Assembly: GCA_013298985.1 (NCBI GenBank)
Contig: JAAFJS010000020.1
Span: forward strand, 1-40,198
DNA length: 40,198 nt
Reading direction: 5' to 3'
Source: Cytophagales bacterium
GTDB lineage: Bacteria; Bacteroidota; Bacteroidia; Cytophagales; Thermoflexibacteraceae
The position numbers and the translations under genes are program-made. The first letter of the stretch is position 1. Each line of letters opens with the position of its first letter. The notes below the pieces were generated by a model, which saw only the letters and a list, made by a program, of their open reading frames with translations, did not search any database and was not told the origin of the DNA. Of this stretch, positions 29,662-40,198 are shown one piece after another.

Positions 29662-32600
29662 CTACTTCTTCCAAACCCCACCTATGCCGTTGTCCCACAG
29701 CAGTTTATTGAAGGCAGGAATGTCTTTTTCCAAGAGTTCTGTACCTCTGCTTTTCAGCGTTACCCATTCTGCGTCCAATTCCTTTTTCCTATCCAAAGAG
29801 GGCTGATTCACTTGGGGAATGTCGCTCTCGGTGGCATTGACGAGGAATAAGTAATTGGCTGTGAACTTATTAGGGAAGTTTTCTGCATCGTCATACGCCT
29901 TGGACTTGCGCTGTACCATGTCTTCGTCCCAAGCAGTGATTTTTTTGAGAAGTGCCTCGCCTTCGGTTTTTACTTTTTCATTGGAAACTGTTGCCAATAG
30001 CTGCGAAATTTGCTCTTTTTTAGTGAAAATTTCGTTCACTATATTGTGCATGGTGATGACGTTGTTTTCCATTTCAAGCATGATTTCGTGGTACTGCTTG
30101 TAGCTTTCTGCACTCACATTGTAAAGTGGATTAGGGAGAATTTCCGCATTGGTAACTACTTGCTGGTCAGCGTATTTGAGTGTAAATTGGTATTTGGAAG
30201 GGACTGCCTTATGCCCTGAAAAACTACTCTCTATATACACGTTAGGCACGCCTTTCATGGTAGGGTAGCGCATATCCCATACGAAGCGGTTGAGTCCTTT
30301 CTTCTTGGAAAGCGTAGGGTCTTGGCGAGGCGCACCGTCCCATCGTTTGTAAGTAGGGTCGCTTTTGGAGCTAATCGTCCTCACGAGGTTGCCGCTTGCA
30401 TCTTTGATTTCCAAAGTGAGTACGTCATCTGCTTTTAAATCAGGTAATTGGTAATAAAGCACAATCCCATTGGCAGGATTGACCCCTGTGAGGGCGTTTG
30501 CGCCTGTAAAGCTCTCATCAGTGCTGTTGAGGTCGCTGTAACTATTGTTAATGTACTCATTTTCAGGTGTATAAATTTTGAAATTGGCATTGTCTTTTCC
30601 GTATTGCCTGATGAAGCCCAAGTCGTCCAAAATCCAGAAAGAACGCCCAGAAGTTGCCGCTATCAAGTCGCCTTTGTGAACTTTGAGGTCTGTAATCGGT
30701 GTAATGGGCAAGTTTAATTGGAAGTCAGACCAGTCTTTTCCACCGTTCCAAGAGATATACACGCCCAATTCCGTTCCTGCAAAGAGCAAATCTTTTCTTT
30801 CTTGGTCTTCCCTGACCACTCTGGTAAAGGCGTTATTGGCGATTCCATTCACGATTTTTGTCCAAGTTTGTCCGTAATCTGTGGTTTTATAAATAGCGGG
30901 CGTGTGGTCATTGAACTTGTACCTCGTCGTGGCGATATAGGCAGTTGCTTTGTCATGTGGTGAAACTTCTATCGCATTGATGAGGCACTCTGCCAAACCT
31001 GCGGGCGTTACGTTTTTCCAAGTGGCACCATTGTCTTTGGTCAAATGCACCAAACCATCATCACTTCCCGTCCAAAGCACACCTTTTTCGTGTGGCGATT
31101 CTATCACGTAACTGATTGTACCATAGTTCTCTGCGCCTACTGCCTCATTGGTGTAAGGCACGCCGCCCTTGCCCTGCTTTGCCTTTTCGTTGCGTGTGAG
31201 GTCAGGGGAAACTTCCTTCCAAGTTTTGCCCAAGTCCGTAGTTTTCAATAAAACCTGTGCGGCATGGTAAAAGGCATTGGGTTCGTGTTTAGACCAAATA
31301 ATGGGTGCATTCCAGTTGTAGCGATATTTGCAGTCTTTTGCGTCCCTGCCCAAGTATTGAATCGGGGCGGTCATAATGTTTGTGCTTGCCTTTGCTTTGG
31401 TATCCAAAACCTCGATAGTTCCTTGGTAGCTTCCGCCCAAAACGTAGCGCGGGTCGTCAGGGTTGAATGCTAAAAATGCGCTTTCTCCACCCGCAGAGGC
31501 TGTCCAGCTTGCAGTAGTAATGCCTCCACTGTTGAACTCTCGATGAGCAATCACTACGGAACTATTGTCCTGCTGCCCACCGTAGATATTGTAAGGAAAC
31601 TGATTGTCCGCATTGATTCGGTAAAACTGGGCAGTAGGCATATTGCGCTGCGAACTAAACGACTTTCCAAAATTGAAGGTGATAGAAGCACCACCGTCAT
31701 TGGCAATAATCATGTTTTTAGAATTTTGGGGGTTAATCCAAAGGTCGTGGTAATCGCCATGCGTGTCGTAATACATTCGTTCAAAGGTCTTTCCGCCGTC
31801 CATCGAGCGCAAGGCGGGTGCGCTGAGGACATAGACCGTATTTTCGTTGAGTGGGTCGACAAATAGCTCTATGTAATACCAAGCCCTTTGCACCAAGCGG
31901 TTGTCATTGTTCACCAAAGACCAACTTTCACCACTATTATTGGAAACAAATAGTCCCTTGTTGTCTTTTTGGGAATCACTTTCTATCAGTGCGTAAACTT
32001 TTTCGGAATTGGAACGGCAAACCGCAATGGACATTTTGCCCATTTCTTTGGGAAGCCCCTCGCTTAGTTTTGTCCAAGTTTCGCCGCCGTCAGTGGTTTT
32101 GTGCAACCCACTTCCTGCGCCTCCACTTATCACCTGCCAAGGCAAGCGACCGTATTCATTCATTGCCGCATACAAAATGCGTGGATTGTTCATATCCATC
32201 GAGAGTTCCACGCAACCCGTTTTGTCATCTATGTATAAGATATTTTTCCAAGTTGCGCCGCCGTCTGTGGATTTGTAAATACCTCTTTGTGAGGATTTTG
32301 AGTACAAAGCACCTTGCGCCGCCACATACACCACATTCGGGTCTTTGGGGTGAATGACGATTCGGGAAATGTGCTGTGTTTGGTCTAAGCCCATTTTTTT
32401 CCAAGTTTTCCCTGCATCCGTAGATTTATAAACGCCATCGCCGTGGTGCGTCATCACGCCCCTGACTGCGTGTTCGCCCATTCCTACATAGACGATGTTC
32501 GGGTCGCTTTCTGCCACCGCCACTGCGCCGACAGACCCCGTTTTGAAGTAGCCATCAGAGATATTTGCCCAGTGAATCCCCATGTCTTCGGTTTTCCAAA

Positions 32601-32832
32601 GACCGCCACCCGTAGTCCCCATGTAGTACGTTTGCGGGTCGCCTACCACGCCCGTAGCCGTAACCGACCTGCCCCCACGAAAGGGGCCAATGCTGCGCCA
32701 TTTCACAGGCTTGAAGTAGGCATTGAGGTCAGAGGGATTTTCCTTTTTGTCTTGGGAATAAGTATGGAGAGGGAAAGCGAGAAACAGGAAAAAAGCTAAA
32801 AATGCTGATGTAATGAGTAGTTTTTGATACAT
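29662..32832 (-). CDS. Secreted VPS10/BNR-repeat propeller protein (glycosyl-hydrolase-like)
   Basis: 1056 residues from an ATG with a signal peptide (ending near TYSQ). The opening [17 protein letters not shown] is the standard start of a large Bacteroidota family with a sortilin/VPS10-type ten-blade propeller. Asp-box (BNR) turns recur: [40 protein letters not shown] and TTDYGQTW, over about residues 60-740. A FlgD-like Ig domain follows (about 820-920, [16 protein letters not shown]), then a helical tail (to 1056). Such proteins are often labelled glycosyl hydrolase without proof, and no catalytic residues can be named here. Location is the periplasm or surface. A single gene with its own terminator. 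Confidence 0.85.
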   Translation of the reverse strand: MYQKLLITSAFLAFFLFLAFPLHTYSQDKKENPSDLNAYFKPVKWRSIGPFRGGRSVTATGVVGDPQTYYMGTTGGGLWKTEDMGIHWANISDGYFKTGSVGAVAVAESDPNIVYVGMGEHAVRGVMTHHGDGVYKSTDAGKTWKKMGLDQTQHISRIVIHPKDPNVVYVAAQGALYSKSSQRGIYKSTDGGATWKNILYIDDKTGCVELSMDMNNPRILYAAMNEYGRLPWQVISGGAGSGLHKTTDGGETWTKLSEGLPKEMGKMSIAVCRSNSEKVYALIESDSQKDNKGLFVSNNSGESWSLVNNDNRLVQRAWYYIELFVDPLNENTVYVLSAPALRSMDGGKTFERMYYDTHGDYHDLWINPQNSKNMIIANDGGASITFNFGKSFSSQRNMPTAQFYRINADNQFPYNIYGGQQDNSSVVIAHREFNSGGITTASWTASAGGESAFLAFNPDDPRYVLGGSYQGTIEVLDTKAKASTNIMTAPIQYLGRDAKDCKYRYNWNAPIIWSKHEPNAFYHAAQVLLKTTDLGKTWKEVSPDLTRNEKAKQGKGGVPYTNEAVGAENYGTISYVIESPHEKGVLWTGSDDGLVHLTKDNGATWKNVTPAGLAECLINAIEVSPHDKATAYIATTRYKFNDHTPAIYKTTDYGQTWTKIVNGIANNAFTRVVREDQERKDLLFAGTELGVYISWNGGKDWSDFQLNLPITPITDLKVHKGDLIAATSGRSFWILDDLGFIRQYGKDNANFKIYTPENEYINNSYSDLNSTDESFTGANALTGVNPANGIVLYYQLPDLKADDVLTLEIKDASGNLVRTISSKSDPTYKRWDGAPRQDPTLSKKKGLNRFVWDMRYPTMKGVPNVYIESSFSGHKAVPSKYQFTLKYADQQVVTNAEILPNPLYNVSAESYKQYHEIMLEMENNVITMHNIVNEIFTKKEQISQLLATVSNEKVKTEGEALLKKITAWDEDMVQRKSKAYDDAENFPNKFTANYLFLVNATESDIPQVNQPSLDRKKELDAEWVTLKSRGTELLEKDIPAFNKLLWDNGIGGVWKK

Positions 32833-32885
32833 ATATTGTTAAAAAATTAAATGTTTCTAATCCAGTTTTATAAAAAAAATAAACA

Positions 32886-33218
32886 CTATAAAATTTCTTT
32901 ATTTTCAAATCCATAATCCCTTTCTACCTTGCAAATGCGAACTTTATAAACTTCATACCAAGTAATTCTGCCTTTTTGTTGTGCCAAAAGATGTTCACTT
33001 TGTTGTTTCCATTGCCTGATAGCGTCCAAACTTTCCCAATAAGAAACCGTAATTCCAAGCCCGTCGCGTGCGCTTTCATGCCCCAGATAGCCCTGCTGGG
33101 CTTGGGCAAGCTCGACCATTCTGTGGCTTGTTTCGCCGTAGCTATCTTCTACTGGACTTCTCAGCGAAGTAAAAATAACGGCGTAGTAAGGTGCAGGGGG
33201 CGTTTTTGCGATACTCAT
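32886..33218 (-). CDS. Antibiotic biosynthesis monooxygenase (ABM)-domain protein
   Basis: 110 residues from the ATG at 33218; an in-frame TTG 24 bases upstream is less likely because the ATG overlaps the previous stop. The sequence YYAVIFTSLRSP ... RMVELAQAQQGYLGHESAR ... GITVSYWESLDAIRQWKQ ... HLLAQQKG is the pattern of dimeric ferredoxin-like ABM proteins. Family members act on heme or quinones, and many are uncharacterised. Overlap of four bases (ATGA) with the STAS-like gene indicates a coupled pair. Confidence 0.8.
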   Translation of the reverse strand: MSIAKTPPAPYYAVIFTSLRSPVEDSYGETSHRMVELAQAQQGYLGHESARDGLGITVSYWESLDAIRQWKQQSEHLLAQQKGRITWYEVYKVRICKVERDYGFENKEIL

Positions 33219-33631
33219 TTTTGTTCGTATTTTAGTAACCAATGGAGGGCATCTGTTTCATTATCAAAAAACATAGTCTGGAAAATATGTGCATTGTCCT
33301 CGTCCATGAGCTGCTGCGAAGAAATCTGTGTAAAAACATCAGGACTATTGAGAACCGCCACCCTACGCAAGCCCGCCTGAATAGCTATCGGAAAATTTTT
33401 AGTAGAAATCTCTTCTTGTAACTTTGGTACGACCACAAAATCTAAGTGCCTCAAATCCACCAATGTATTACGCGCGCTATTTTCCACTACTGCTTTCAAA
33501 TAAATCTCTTGAATTTGTATAAAATCATCATCTGAAAGCATTTGCTTGCTTTCTTTTTTCCAAATCAGCTTTACCAAAGATTTTTCGGGCTGAATGTCAA
33601 GCTGATAAAAAGTTGAAAGTATGTTTGTCAT
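33215..33631 (-). CDS. STAS/SpoIIAA-like fold protein
   Basis: 138 residues from an ATG, cytosolic. Alternating strands and helices (LVKLIWKKESKQM, FIQIQEIYLKAVVENSARNTLVDLRHLDFV is split by turns, IQAGLRRVAVLNSPDVF) fit the STAS/SEC14-like proteins of Bacteroidota. No phosphorylatable Ser in an anti-sigma context is obvious. It is translated just ahead of the ABM gene, with overlapping stop and start. Function unknown; the fold call is by pattern only. Confidence 0.55.
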   Translation of the reverse strand: MTNILSTFYQLDIQPEKSLVKLIWKKESKQMLSDDDFIQIQEIYLKAVVENSARNTLVDLRHLDFVVVPKLQEEISTKNFPIAIQAGLRRVAVLNSPDVFTQISSQQLMDEDNAHIFQTMFFDNETDALHWLLKYEQK

Positions 33632-33704
33632 TGTGAATAGATTATACCCAAAATTGGTTTAAAAATCTGAGAAAATTAAATTTTTAAGCCTAAAATTAGT
33701 TCTA

Positions 33705-33735
33705 TTGTCAAAAATTTAATAAATTATTATCTTTG
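33705..33735 (+). promoter_or_regulatory. Consensus promoter of the DUF2147 gene
   Basis: TTG (33705-33707), 20 bases, TATCTTTG (33728-33735). The start of transcription would be near 33741, leaving a leader of about 160 bases that contains the palindromic repeat. Confidence 0.75.
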
Positions 33736-33757
33736 CGTTTTGGTAGTGCTTTCAAAT

Positions 33758-33863
33758 GTATGATGCTTAAAACTTCACCTCCCCCCAAGTTGCACTGAGC
33801 CTCCGAAGAGGGACAAAAGGCTGTTTTCCCCCTTTGGAGGGGGTTGGGGGGAGGTTATCATAC
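33758..33863. repeat. Large C/G-tract palindromic repeat in a 5' leader
   Basis: Inverted arms ACCTCCCCCCAA (33777-33788) and TTGGGGGGAGGT (33844-33855), with outer arms GTATGAT (33758-33764) / ATCATAC (33857-33863) and an inner GC-rich part (CCCCCTTTGGAGGGGG, 33828-33843). The C/G tracts stand out against the AT-rich surroundings. The layout is that of an intergenic repeat element. Confidence 0.7.
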
Positions 33864-33900
33864 AATTAGAATCATTGCCTGCGTTTTCAAACCAATAAAA

Positions 33901-34335
33901 ATGATTAAAATGAAAAAAATAATTTTAGCCTTTGCACTTATGCTATGCGTAAGTCTTTCTGTTTCAGCGCAATCCATCGTAGGCAAGTGGAAAACCATTG
34001 ACGACGAAACCAACAAAGAACGGTCAATCGTAGAGATTTACGAAGAAGACGGAAAATACTACGGCAGAATTATCAAAATTTTTTACCGCCCCGACGAAAA
34101 GCCAGGCAATGTTTGCGATAAATGTACGGACGACCGCAAGGGCAAAGTGATAGATGGAATGCAGATTATCAGGGGGTTAGAGAAAAAAGGTACTGAGTTC
34201 AAGGAAGGAACAATCTTAGACCCGAAGAATGGTAAAGTGTATGACTGCAAAATTTGGGTAGAGAAAAATACATTGAAAGTACGTGGCTACGTTGCTTTTT
34301 TCTATCGGACGCAGACCTGGCTAAAATACGAATAA
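33901..34335 (+). CDS. Secreted DUF2147 protein
   Basis: 144 residues. It starts at the ATG at 33901 (MIKMKK) or at the Met three codons later; longer frames would read through the repeat element and are rejected. The signal peptide ends near VSA-QS. The mature part SIVGKWKTIDDETNKERSIV, YYGRIIKIFYRP, CDKCTDDRKGKVIDGMQII, and the end KVRGYVAFFYRTQTWLK match DUF2147, a small lipocalin-like secreted family. The role is unknown; it probably binds a small ligand. A single gene between a consensus promoter and a bidirectional terminator. Confidence 0.85.
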   Translation: MIKMKKIILAFALMLCVSLSVSAQSIVGKWKTIDDETNKERSIVEIYEEDGKYYGRIIKIFYRPDEKPGNVCDKCTDDRKGKVIDGMQIIRGLEKKGTEFKEGTILDPKNGKVYDCKIWVEKNTLKVRGYVAFFYRTQTWLKYE

Positions 34336-34360
34336 CTGCAATTTGCTGCCCTTTCTTACT

Positions 34361-34391
34361 TACTGGTGCAAGTGTTGCGCTTGCACCAGTA
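34361..34391. terminator. Bidirectional terminator hairpin
   Basis: 12-bp stem TACTGGTGCAAG / CTTGCACCAGTA with a 7-base loop between the convergent DUF2147 and permease genes. Confidence 0.7.
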
Positions 34392-34427
34392 GAATTTTCA
34401 AACCATCTCAAACCTATAATTTTAATT

Positions 34428-35780
<1,353 letters not shown>

Positions 35781-35788
35781 ATTTGGGT

Positions 35789-36658
35789 TTAGGTTTGGTC
35801 TGCTAATTGGTTTTTGATTTTCAAAATATACGCTATGGGAACATCAAAGATGACAGCAATTTGCTCAATCGTAAGTACATCTGCCAAAAGCAACTTTTTG
35901 ATTGCCTCTGTAGTAGCTTCAATCTTTCCTAACTTATAGGTAGATTCGTACATACTTGCCTGATAATTAAGACTTTCTAAATACTGTTGATAAGCCGTCC
36001 TGTCTTCTTCTGAAAGTTTCATCACGTCAAATTCTTCTTTTGCTTTTTGAATACCTTTTGCCTTAAACTCAGACTTGATTTCTTCTTTTTTCAAAAAATA
36101 AATCCATTCGTCCAAAGTATCCTTAGCAATGTCATTAAACTGATTTACTTTGATAAGATAGTATTCGGGAAATAACTGATGTACTTGTTTTTCTCCATAA
36201 AGTTTGACTTGGGCTTCGCTTAGATGTAAAATATCTTTATGGTGCAGACCTACGAAGTTGGTACTTCCAATATACACATAATCAGAGCCTTGTCCTAAGT
36301 CAAAGTAAACAATGCTAATAGAAATTACTTTTTTAATTTCAGAATAAGACATTCCTTTGTACATATTTTCTACAATGACTTTGGACGTTCCATAAATGAG
36401 TCTTTGCAAATAGTCAAATTCTGTATCATTCTGAATTTCAATGATTAATAACTCTTTCTTGCTATTTTCGACCAACATATCAACCCGATTAAACTTGTCT
36501 TGGGAATCAGCTTTATTGCTTTCACTTTCCAAGATTTGATTGATAACGATGTCTTCTTTTAGCAATTCACTCAAAAAACCCTCTAAAATATCGAAATTAG
36601 CCTTATTACGTAAAAGCCTTTTTAAAGCCCAATCAAAGCGAATTAATTGTTGTTTCAT
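35789..36658 (-). CDS. Rpn-type PD-(D/E)XK nuclease inside an exporter operon
   Basis: 289 residues from an ATG. The core motifs are VDMLVEN with D60 and LLIIEIQN with E74 and Q76, in the spacing of the PDDEXK_2/Rpn superfamily. The N-terminus is FDWALKRLLRNKANFDILEGF. The C-terminus (AIKKLLLADVLTIEQIAVIFDVPIAYILKIK) has the usual small helix-turn-helix-like tail. It resembles the gene at 7711 only in motifs, so they are different subfamilies. It begins 8 bases after the MFP stop and ends 8 bases before the permease start, so it is transcribed with them. This is an unusual setting for a nuclease. Confidence 0.8.
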   Translation of the reverse strand: MKQQLIRFDWALKRLLRNKANFDILEGFLSELLKEDIVINQILESESNKADSQDKFNRVDMLVENSKKELLIIEIQNDTEFDYLQRLIYGTSKVIVENMYKGMSYSEIKKVISISIVYFDLGQGSDYVYIGSTNFVGLHHKDILHLSEAQVKLYGEKQVHQLFPEYYLIKVNQFNDIAKDTLDEWIYFLKKEEIKSEFKAKGIQKAKEEFDVMKLSEEDRTAYQQYLESLNYQASMYESTYKLGKIEATTEAIKKLLLADVLTIEQIAVIFDVPIAYILKIKNQLADQT

Positions 36659-36666
36659 CTGATTTT

Positions 36667-37950
36667 CTATTTTTTTACCTCCGAAACTGCCTTTTTCTCC
36701 TCTTTTTTACCATCTAAGCGCACCAATTCTATATTTTCAGGATTGGGAGGCATGGAGAGCATAATTTCCTCATTTTCTTTCAGTCCTTCCAGTATAATCG
36801 CCTCATTGTCATTGGTTTTACCCAATTTTATTTCTTGCTTAATGATTCCCATGCCACTTTTTTTGAAAGTAAACGTAACGCCATTTTCGTTATGCACGCC
36901 TTCCAGAGGCACAAAAAGCGTATTTTCAATCGTTTCTGCGAGGATTAAGTTGCTCGTAGTCATGGCAGGAAGTAACGTAGAATCCTTGTCGGCAATCTCA
37001 ATATCGACCTCAAACACCTTAGAATCAGAGTTGGGCTTTTGCTCACCCACATTCGCAACGGCAATGACCTTGCCTGCATATTTCTTTTCAGGGAAAGCGT
37101 CCAAGCCAATATTGACCTCCTGCCCCAGCTTAATCTTCTGAATATCAACCTCATTGATATACGTTTTGGAAAGCATCACCGACATATCGGGTAGGGTCGC
37201 GACCACAGGCTCCCAAGTACTAACGTTCGAGCCTTCGCGCCGCTTCTGCCCACTCCAGTCGCGGGCGTAAATCACCATACCACTTTTGGGTGCAATCACA
37301 TTACATTTTTGGAGAATTTCTTGGATAAACTCTACAGACCTTCTGGCTTTGTCCACATTTCCAAGTGATTCTTGCATTTTAGAAATTGCTTTTTCACGCT
37401 TAATCTTGTAGTTTTCAGAGGATTGCTTAAAATTCCTTGCCGTTTTGTCCATCTCGATTTCTGCTTGGCGAATCGTGGCAGGTGGCTCATACTTAGACTG
37501 TTGTAAGATTAATTTTTTTTCCTCTTGGGTAAATTTGAGGTTAATCAGCTCATCGCGTGCGGTGCGAAGTTCCAGCGTGGTATCTATTTGTAACTGTGCG
37601 TGTTGGAGATTTGCCTTGTCTAATTCTGTTTGGCGGTCTTTCAGCTTCCCAACCAGTTCTGAGCCGTCCAAAGCGGCAACAAAATCACCTTCTTTGACTA
37701 ATTTGCCCTCTGGAATGATATTACTGATTTTGATTTGCCAAAGCCCCACGCTATTGATGCCTGACGGACCTAAAATATTGACAGAACTTTTGGCAAAAAG
37801 CTCGCCCGATGAATTGACACTGACCGTAAATTTGCCTTTTTTGACAGAGGCGTAGATTTCGGTCGTAGTTTCTGCACTGCGACTCCAAAAATAATACACT
37901 GTGGTAGCCACTACTAAGCCTACAACGGCTATAATGATTTTTCTTTTCAT
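36667..37950 (-). CDS. MacA/HlyD-type membrane fusion protein
   Basis: 427 residues from the ATG at 37950 (MKRKIIIAVVGLVVATTVYYF); a TTG nine bases upstream is less likely. One membrane helix, then a barrel/lipoyl part (VNSSGELFAKSSVNILGP, EGKLVKEGDFVAALDGSEL), a long coiled coil (about 90-195), and the return lipoyl and barrel segments (APKSGMVIYARDW, LGQEVNIGLDAFPEKKYAGKV). This adaptor links an inner-membrane ABC permease to an outer-membrane channel and is encoded upstream of the MacB-like permease. Confidence 0.85.
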   Translation of the reverse strand: MKRKIIIAVVGLVVATTVYYFWSRSAETTTEIYASVKKGKFTVSVNSSGELFAKSSVNILGPSGINSVGLWQIKISNIIPEGKLVKEGDFVAALDGSELVGKLKDRQTELDKANLQHAQLQIDTTLELRTARDELINLKFTQEEKKLILQQSKYEPPATIRQAEIEMDKTARNFKQSSENYKIKREKAISKMQESLGNVDKARRSVEFIQEILQKCNVIAPKSGMVIYARDWSGQKRREGSNVSTWEPVVATLPDMSVMLSKTYINEVDIQKIKLGQEVNIGLDAFPEKKYAGKVIAVANVGEQKPNSDSKVFEVDIEIADKDSTLLPAMTTSNLILAETIENTLFVPLEGVHNENGVTFTFKKSGMGIIKQEIKLGKTNDNEAIILEGLKENEEIMLSMPPNPENIELVRLDGKKEEKKAVSEVKK

Positions 37951-38184
37951 AAACTTCAAATCGTTTTTAGTGAGTTATATTTTTTTAAGGGTAAATTTTT
38001 ATAGACTTATCAAGGTATTTTATATTGATTGCGTGCTTCATAGATAATTTGCTAAATGTAAAACTAAATTTTTAAGACAAAGAGAAAAATCTTACTTTTA
38101 ACAAGTTTTAAAATACAAACTTTCCCGTTTGGCAATATCTCATCAATTTTACCTTTTTTACACGCGTTTTTGTTAAACATCATT

Positions 38185-38192
38185 TACATTTG
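38185..38192 (+). promoter_or_regulatory. -7 element of the S51 peptidase gene
   Basis: TACATTTG matches TAnnTTTG and lies 20 bases before the ATG at 38213. No TTG at the ideal distance. Confidence 0.45.
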
Positions 38193-38212
38193 GTTGTCAA
38201 AAACTATTTTTT

Positions 38213-39277
38213 ATGGCTTCACAAAAAAACATGATGTTTAAATACACATTTATCTTATTGATTCTGTTATTGTTGGCTTGCAGAAAGCAAGAGGCAGTGA
38301 GGCAGATAGCTATGCCACCTACAATTACTGGCGAAAAAGCCCAATCATGGATAGTGGGCGATACGGCAGATGTAGCCCCGACTGCCCAAGCGGGAATTTT
38401 GCTGGCAGGCGGCAGTACGGACGTAGATGAAGCCATGCGCTGGCTGCTCAGAAAGGCAAATGGAGGTGATGTAGTGATTATTCGTGCGTCTGGCTCTGAT
38501 GGTTATAATAGCTACTTATTCAAGGACTTAGGCGTTAATATCAATTCGTGTGAAACCTTTTTGGTAGATACAAAATCCAAAGCAAGCGACCGCAACATGA
38601 TTCGGCGCGTTCGCAATGCAGAGGCACTTTTTATCGCGGGTGGCGACCAAGCCAACTATGTCAATTTTTGGAAAGGAACGCCTCTCCATCAAGCGATAAA
38701 CTACTTAATCAACGAAAAAAAAGTGGTAGTGGGCGGTACGAGTGCAGGCTGCGCGATTCAGGGAGGGCATTATTTTTCAGCCATCAACGGGACAGTTCGT
38801 TCCGAAGACGCACTACAAAATCCATTTAACCAGAGTGTTACGGTGGGAAATGATGATTTTTTGCTACATCAATTACTCAAAAATACAATTACAGACACTC
38901 ACTACAATAATCCTGACCGCAAAGGCAGGCAATTAGTTTTTTTGGCAAGAATGATGCAAGAAAAAGCAATTCCAGCCAAGGGAATCGGTGTAGAAGAAAA
39001 AACGGCAGTGCTTATCGAACCCAACGGCTTGGCAAAAGTAGTAGGCAGTGCCAGTGCTTACTTCCTCATTGCCAACGAGAAAGCACCAGAAATTTTGCAA
39101 GCAAACACGCCCATCACTTGGGATAATGAGGGCAAAGCGGTCAAAGTGTATGCTATCAAAGCCGCCGCCGAAGAAAAAGACGCTGAAACCTTTGACCTTA
39201 CTACTTGGCAGTTAGGGAATAATAAAAAGTGGGCTTTCTTTTCTGCCCAAAAAGGAGTATTAAAAATCATAGAATAA
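38213..39277 (+). CDS. Cyanophycinase-like S51 peptidase lipoprotein
   Basis: 354 residues from the ATG at 38213; the Met at residue 8 (MFKYTFILLILLLLAC) is an equally good start. The lipobox LLAC gives a lipidated Cys23. The catalytic part has ILLAGGSTDVDEAM, IRASGSDGYNSYL, a glycine turn IAGGDQANYVNFW, and the nucleophile Ser177 in GGTSAGCAIQGG, the S51 (dipeptidase E/cyanophycinase) signature. These enzymes cut beta-aspartyl or cyanophycin-type bonds; as a lipoprotein it would act on extracellular peptides. The DUF4442 gene follows 11 bases later in the same operon. Confidence 0.85.
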   Translation: MASQKNMMFKYTFILLILLLLACRKQEAVRQIAMPPTITGEKAQSWIVGDTADVAPTAQAGILLAGGSTDVDEAMRWLLRKANGGDVVIIRASGSDGYNSYLFKDLGVNINSCETFLVDTKSKASDRNMIRRVRNAEALFIAGGDQANYVNFWKGTPLHQAINYLINEKKVVVGGTSAGCAIQGGHYFSAINGTVRSEDALQNPFNQSVTVGNDDFLLHQLLKNTITDTHYNNPDRKGRQLVFLARMMQEKAIPAKGIGVEEKTAVLIEPNGLAKVVGSASAYFLIANEKAPEILQANTPITWDNEGKAVKVYAIKAAAEEKDAETFDLTTWQLGNNKKWAFFSAQKGVLKIIE

Positions 39278-39288
39278 AGTAGAAAGCT

Positions 39289-39774
39289 ATGAAAAACAAA
39301 TTACAAAAGTCCATAGAAAGTTTGCAAAAATATCCTGCCTTTCTGAGGAATTTTTTGCTTGATTTTGCCATTGGGCGTACCGTTAAGCTGGTGGGGACTA
39401 CGGGCATACATTTTGAAAAACTTACGCCAAATGAGGTGATTGCAGTCGTAAAGAATCACACCAAAAACCGTAACCATATAGGGCAGGTACACGCCGCCGC
39501 AATGATTTTGGTCGCTGAAACCGCCACAGGCATAGTGGTGGGCATGAATATTCCTGACCATAAAGTGCCGCTTATCAAAACGATAAAGACAGATTTTGTC
39601 AGGCGTTCCAAAGGCTCTATTAGGGCAGTAGCAAGGCTGACAGACGCACAAATACAGCTTATTCAAACTCAGGACAAAGGCGAAACGCTTGTAAACGTGG
39701 TCGTTACGGACGAAACAGGCGTAGAAAATATCAAATGCGAAATGCTATGGGCGTGGACTGTGAGAAAGAATTGA
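39289..39774 (+). CDS. DUF4442 hotdog-fold thioesterase-like protein
   Basis: 161 residues from an ATG, cytosolic. The sequence ESLQKYPAFLRNFLLDFAIGR, a long beta segment IHFEKLTPNEVIAVVKNHTKNRNHIGQVHAAAM, ETATGIVVGMNIP and FVRRSKGSIRAVARL is typical of DUF4442 proteins related to acyl-CoA thioesterases. The His of NHIGQVHAA is the usual conserved position. The substrate is unknown. It is the second gene of the S51 operon. Confidence 0.8.
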   Translation: MKNKLQKSIESLQKYPAFLRNFLLDFAIGRTVKLVGTTGIHFEKLTPNEVIAVVKNHTKNRNHIGQVHAAAMILVAETATGIVVGMNIPDHKVPLIKTIKTDFVRRSKGSIRAVARLTDAQIQLIQTQDKGETLVNVVVTDETGVENIKCEMLWAWTVRKN

Positions 39775-40198
39775 AGTGCAGATGAGCAAGCTACTCCATC
39801 AACTTCGGTAACAGTTGAAAACGTTGCTGATAGTTGGTGGAGTATTTTCTAAATACCAAACCTTATTTTACTTCTACAAGTACAGCACAGAAAAGCACAC
39901 AGACAAAAATAAGCCCAAAGGATACGCTTGCTCACAGCCTGACACCCATCACCAAAACATCATCAATCTGTGGTCTGTTGCTGTATTTTGTCCATTCGTC
40001 GAGGCGAATGAGCATGAATTTCCTGTTGTCTTGTTTCGCCAAACTGGTCTTGGCTTGGAGGTTATGATTCATTTACAAGCAGATTATAATATAGATAGGA
40101 CTTACGCAGAGGTTCTTTTAGACACTTTAACTGCTTATAGTGAGGCTAAAAACAGCAAAAAAATATCGTGCCTGCTAAATTAGGCAAAATTCGTTTTA
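39775..40198. other. Unresolved 3' flank with open frames lacking ATG
   Basis: About 420 bases. One frame (39815-40183) is open for 122 codons but starts only at TTG, and a second overlapping frame (39834-40067) also has no ATG. Neither protein shows a domain, signal peptide or Bacteroidota-like composition, so this may be a decayed gene or non-coding DNA. I see no promoter or repeat. Confidence 0.3.

Noticed and set aside
32886-33242. Longer start for the ABM gene at a TTG
   Set aside because: The ATG at 33218 overlaps the upstream stop as ATGA, a common coupling arrangement, and gives the usual family N-terminus.
40100-40120. GGACTTACGCA, a sequence seen at some insertion-sequence ends
   Set aside because: There is no second inverted copy, target duplication or transposase in the window.

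Overview
The window is AT-rich chromosomal DNA from a member of the Bacteroidota, probably a Cytophagales-like lineage. The evidence is the gene content (Bacteroidota-type lipoproteins, outer-membrane barrels, a VPS10/BNR propeller protein, CHAT-TPR, DUF2147, a sulfatase, a GH127-type protein) and several promoters of the Bacteroidota type (TTG, 19-21 bases, TAnnTTTG). There is no rRNA and no intact tRNA, so I cannot place it more closely.

Layout. 0-8.5 kb: the tail of a DEDDh exonuclease, two outer-membrane proteins, a Tat-type metallophosphatase, a sulfatase operon, small membrane proteins and a PD-(D/E)XK (Rpn-type) nuclease. 8.6-11.6 kb: a truncated bestrophin remnant with an intact promoter, a cluster of operator-like palindromes, and a co-directional operon of an AAA15 ATPase, an RloB/TOPRIM-like protein (an AbiL/RloAB-type defence pair) and an HxlR regulator. 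11.9-13.5 kb: a lipoprotein and an orphan QueC-like protein. 13.7-16.7 kb: an accessory array of small cytosolic genes (a frameshifted TPR gene and immunity-protein-like genes, two of them paralogues) separated by clusters of three hairpins. 16.8-18.9 kb: two lipoprotein genes, one only 51 codons, and a barrel protein. 19.1-22.4 kb: a secreted TPR-CHAT protease and a CDGSH Fe-S protein. 22.4-26.8 kb: a scarred accessory stretch with a GH127-type enzyme, a small secreted protein bracketed by 101-bp direct repeats, the broken-off tail of a second CHAT gene, and a PemK/MazF-type toxin with an unfamiliar partner. 26.8-29.5 kb: an 890-residue TIR, coiled-coil, transmembrane, WG-repeat and OmpA protein. 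29.6-40.2 kb: a large VPS10/BNR protein, a coupled ABM/STAS-like pair, DUF2147, an ABC-type exporter operon with a second Rpn-type nuclease inside it, an S51 peptidase lipoprotein and a DUF4442 protein.

How the parts may work together. The most striking candidate for an undescribed system is the TIR-OmpA protein. One polypeptide joins a peptidoglycan-binding periplasmic domain, through a single membrane helix and a roughly 250-residue cytoplasmic coil of tandem 30-residue repeats, to a TIR domain with a plausible NADase glutamate. It looks like an envelope-to-cytoplasm alarm. It sits in a defence-like neighbourhood (toxin pair, CHAT protein, CHAT remnant), with the RloAB-HxlR operon further left. 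A family of short palindromes, with an ACA- or TGT-type three-base loop and stems that change in a compensating way, runs through the accessory part from 12.7 to 26.8 kb and marks its gene boundaries. All functional links are inferences from sequence reading; no database search was run.
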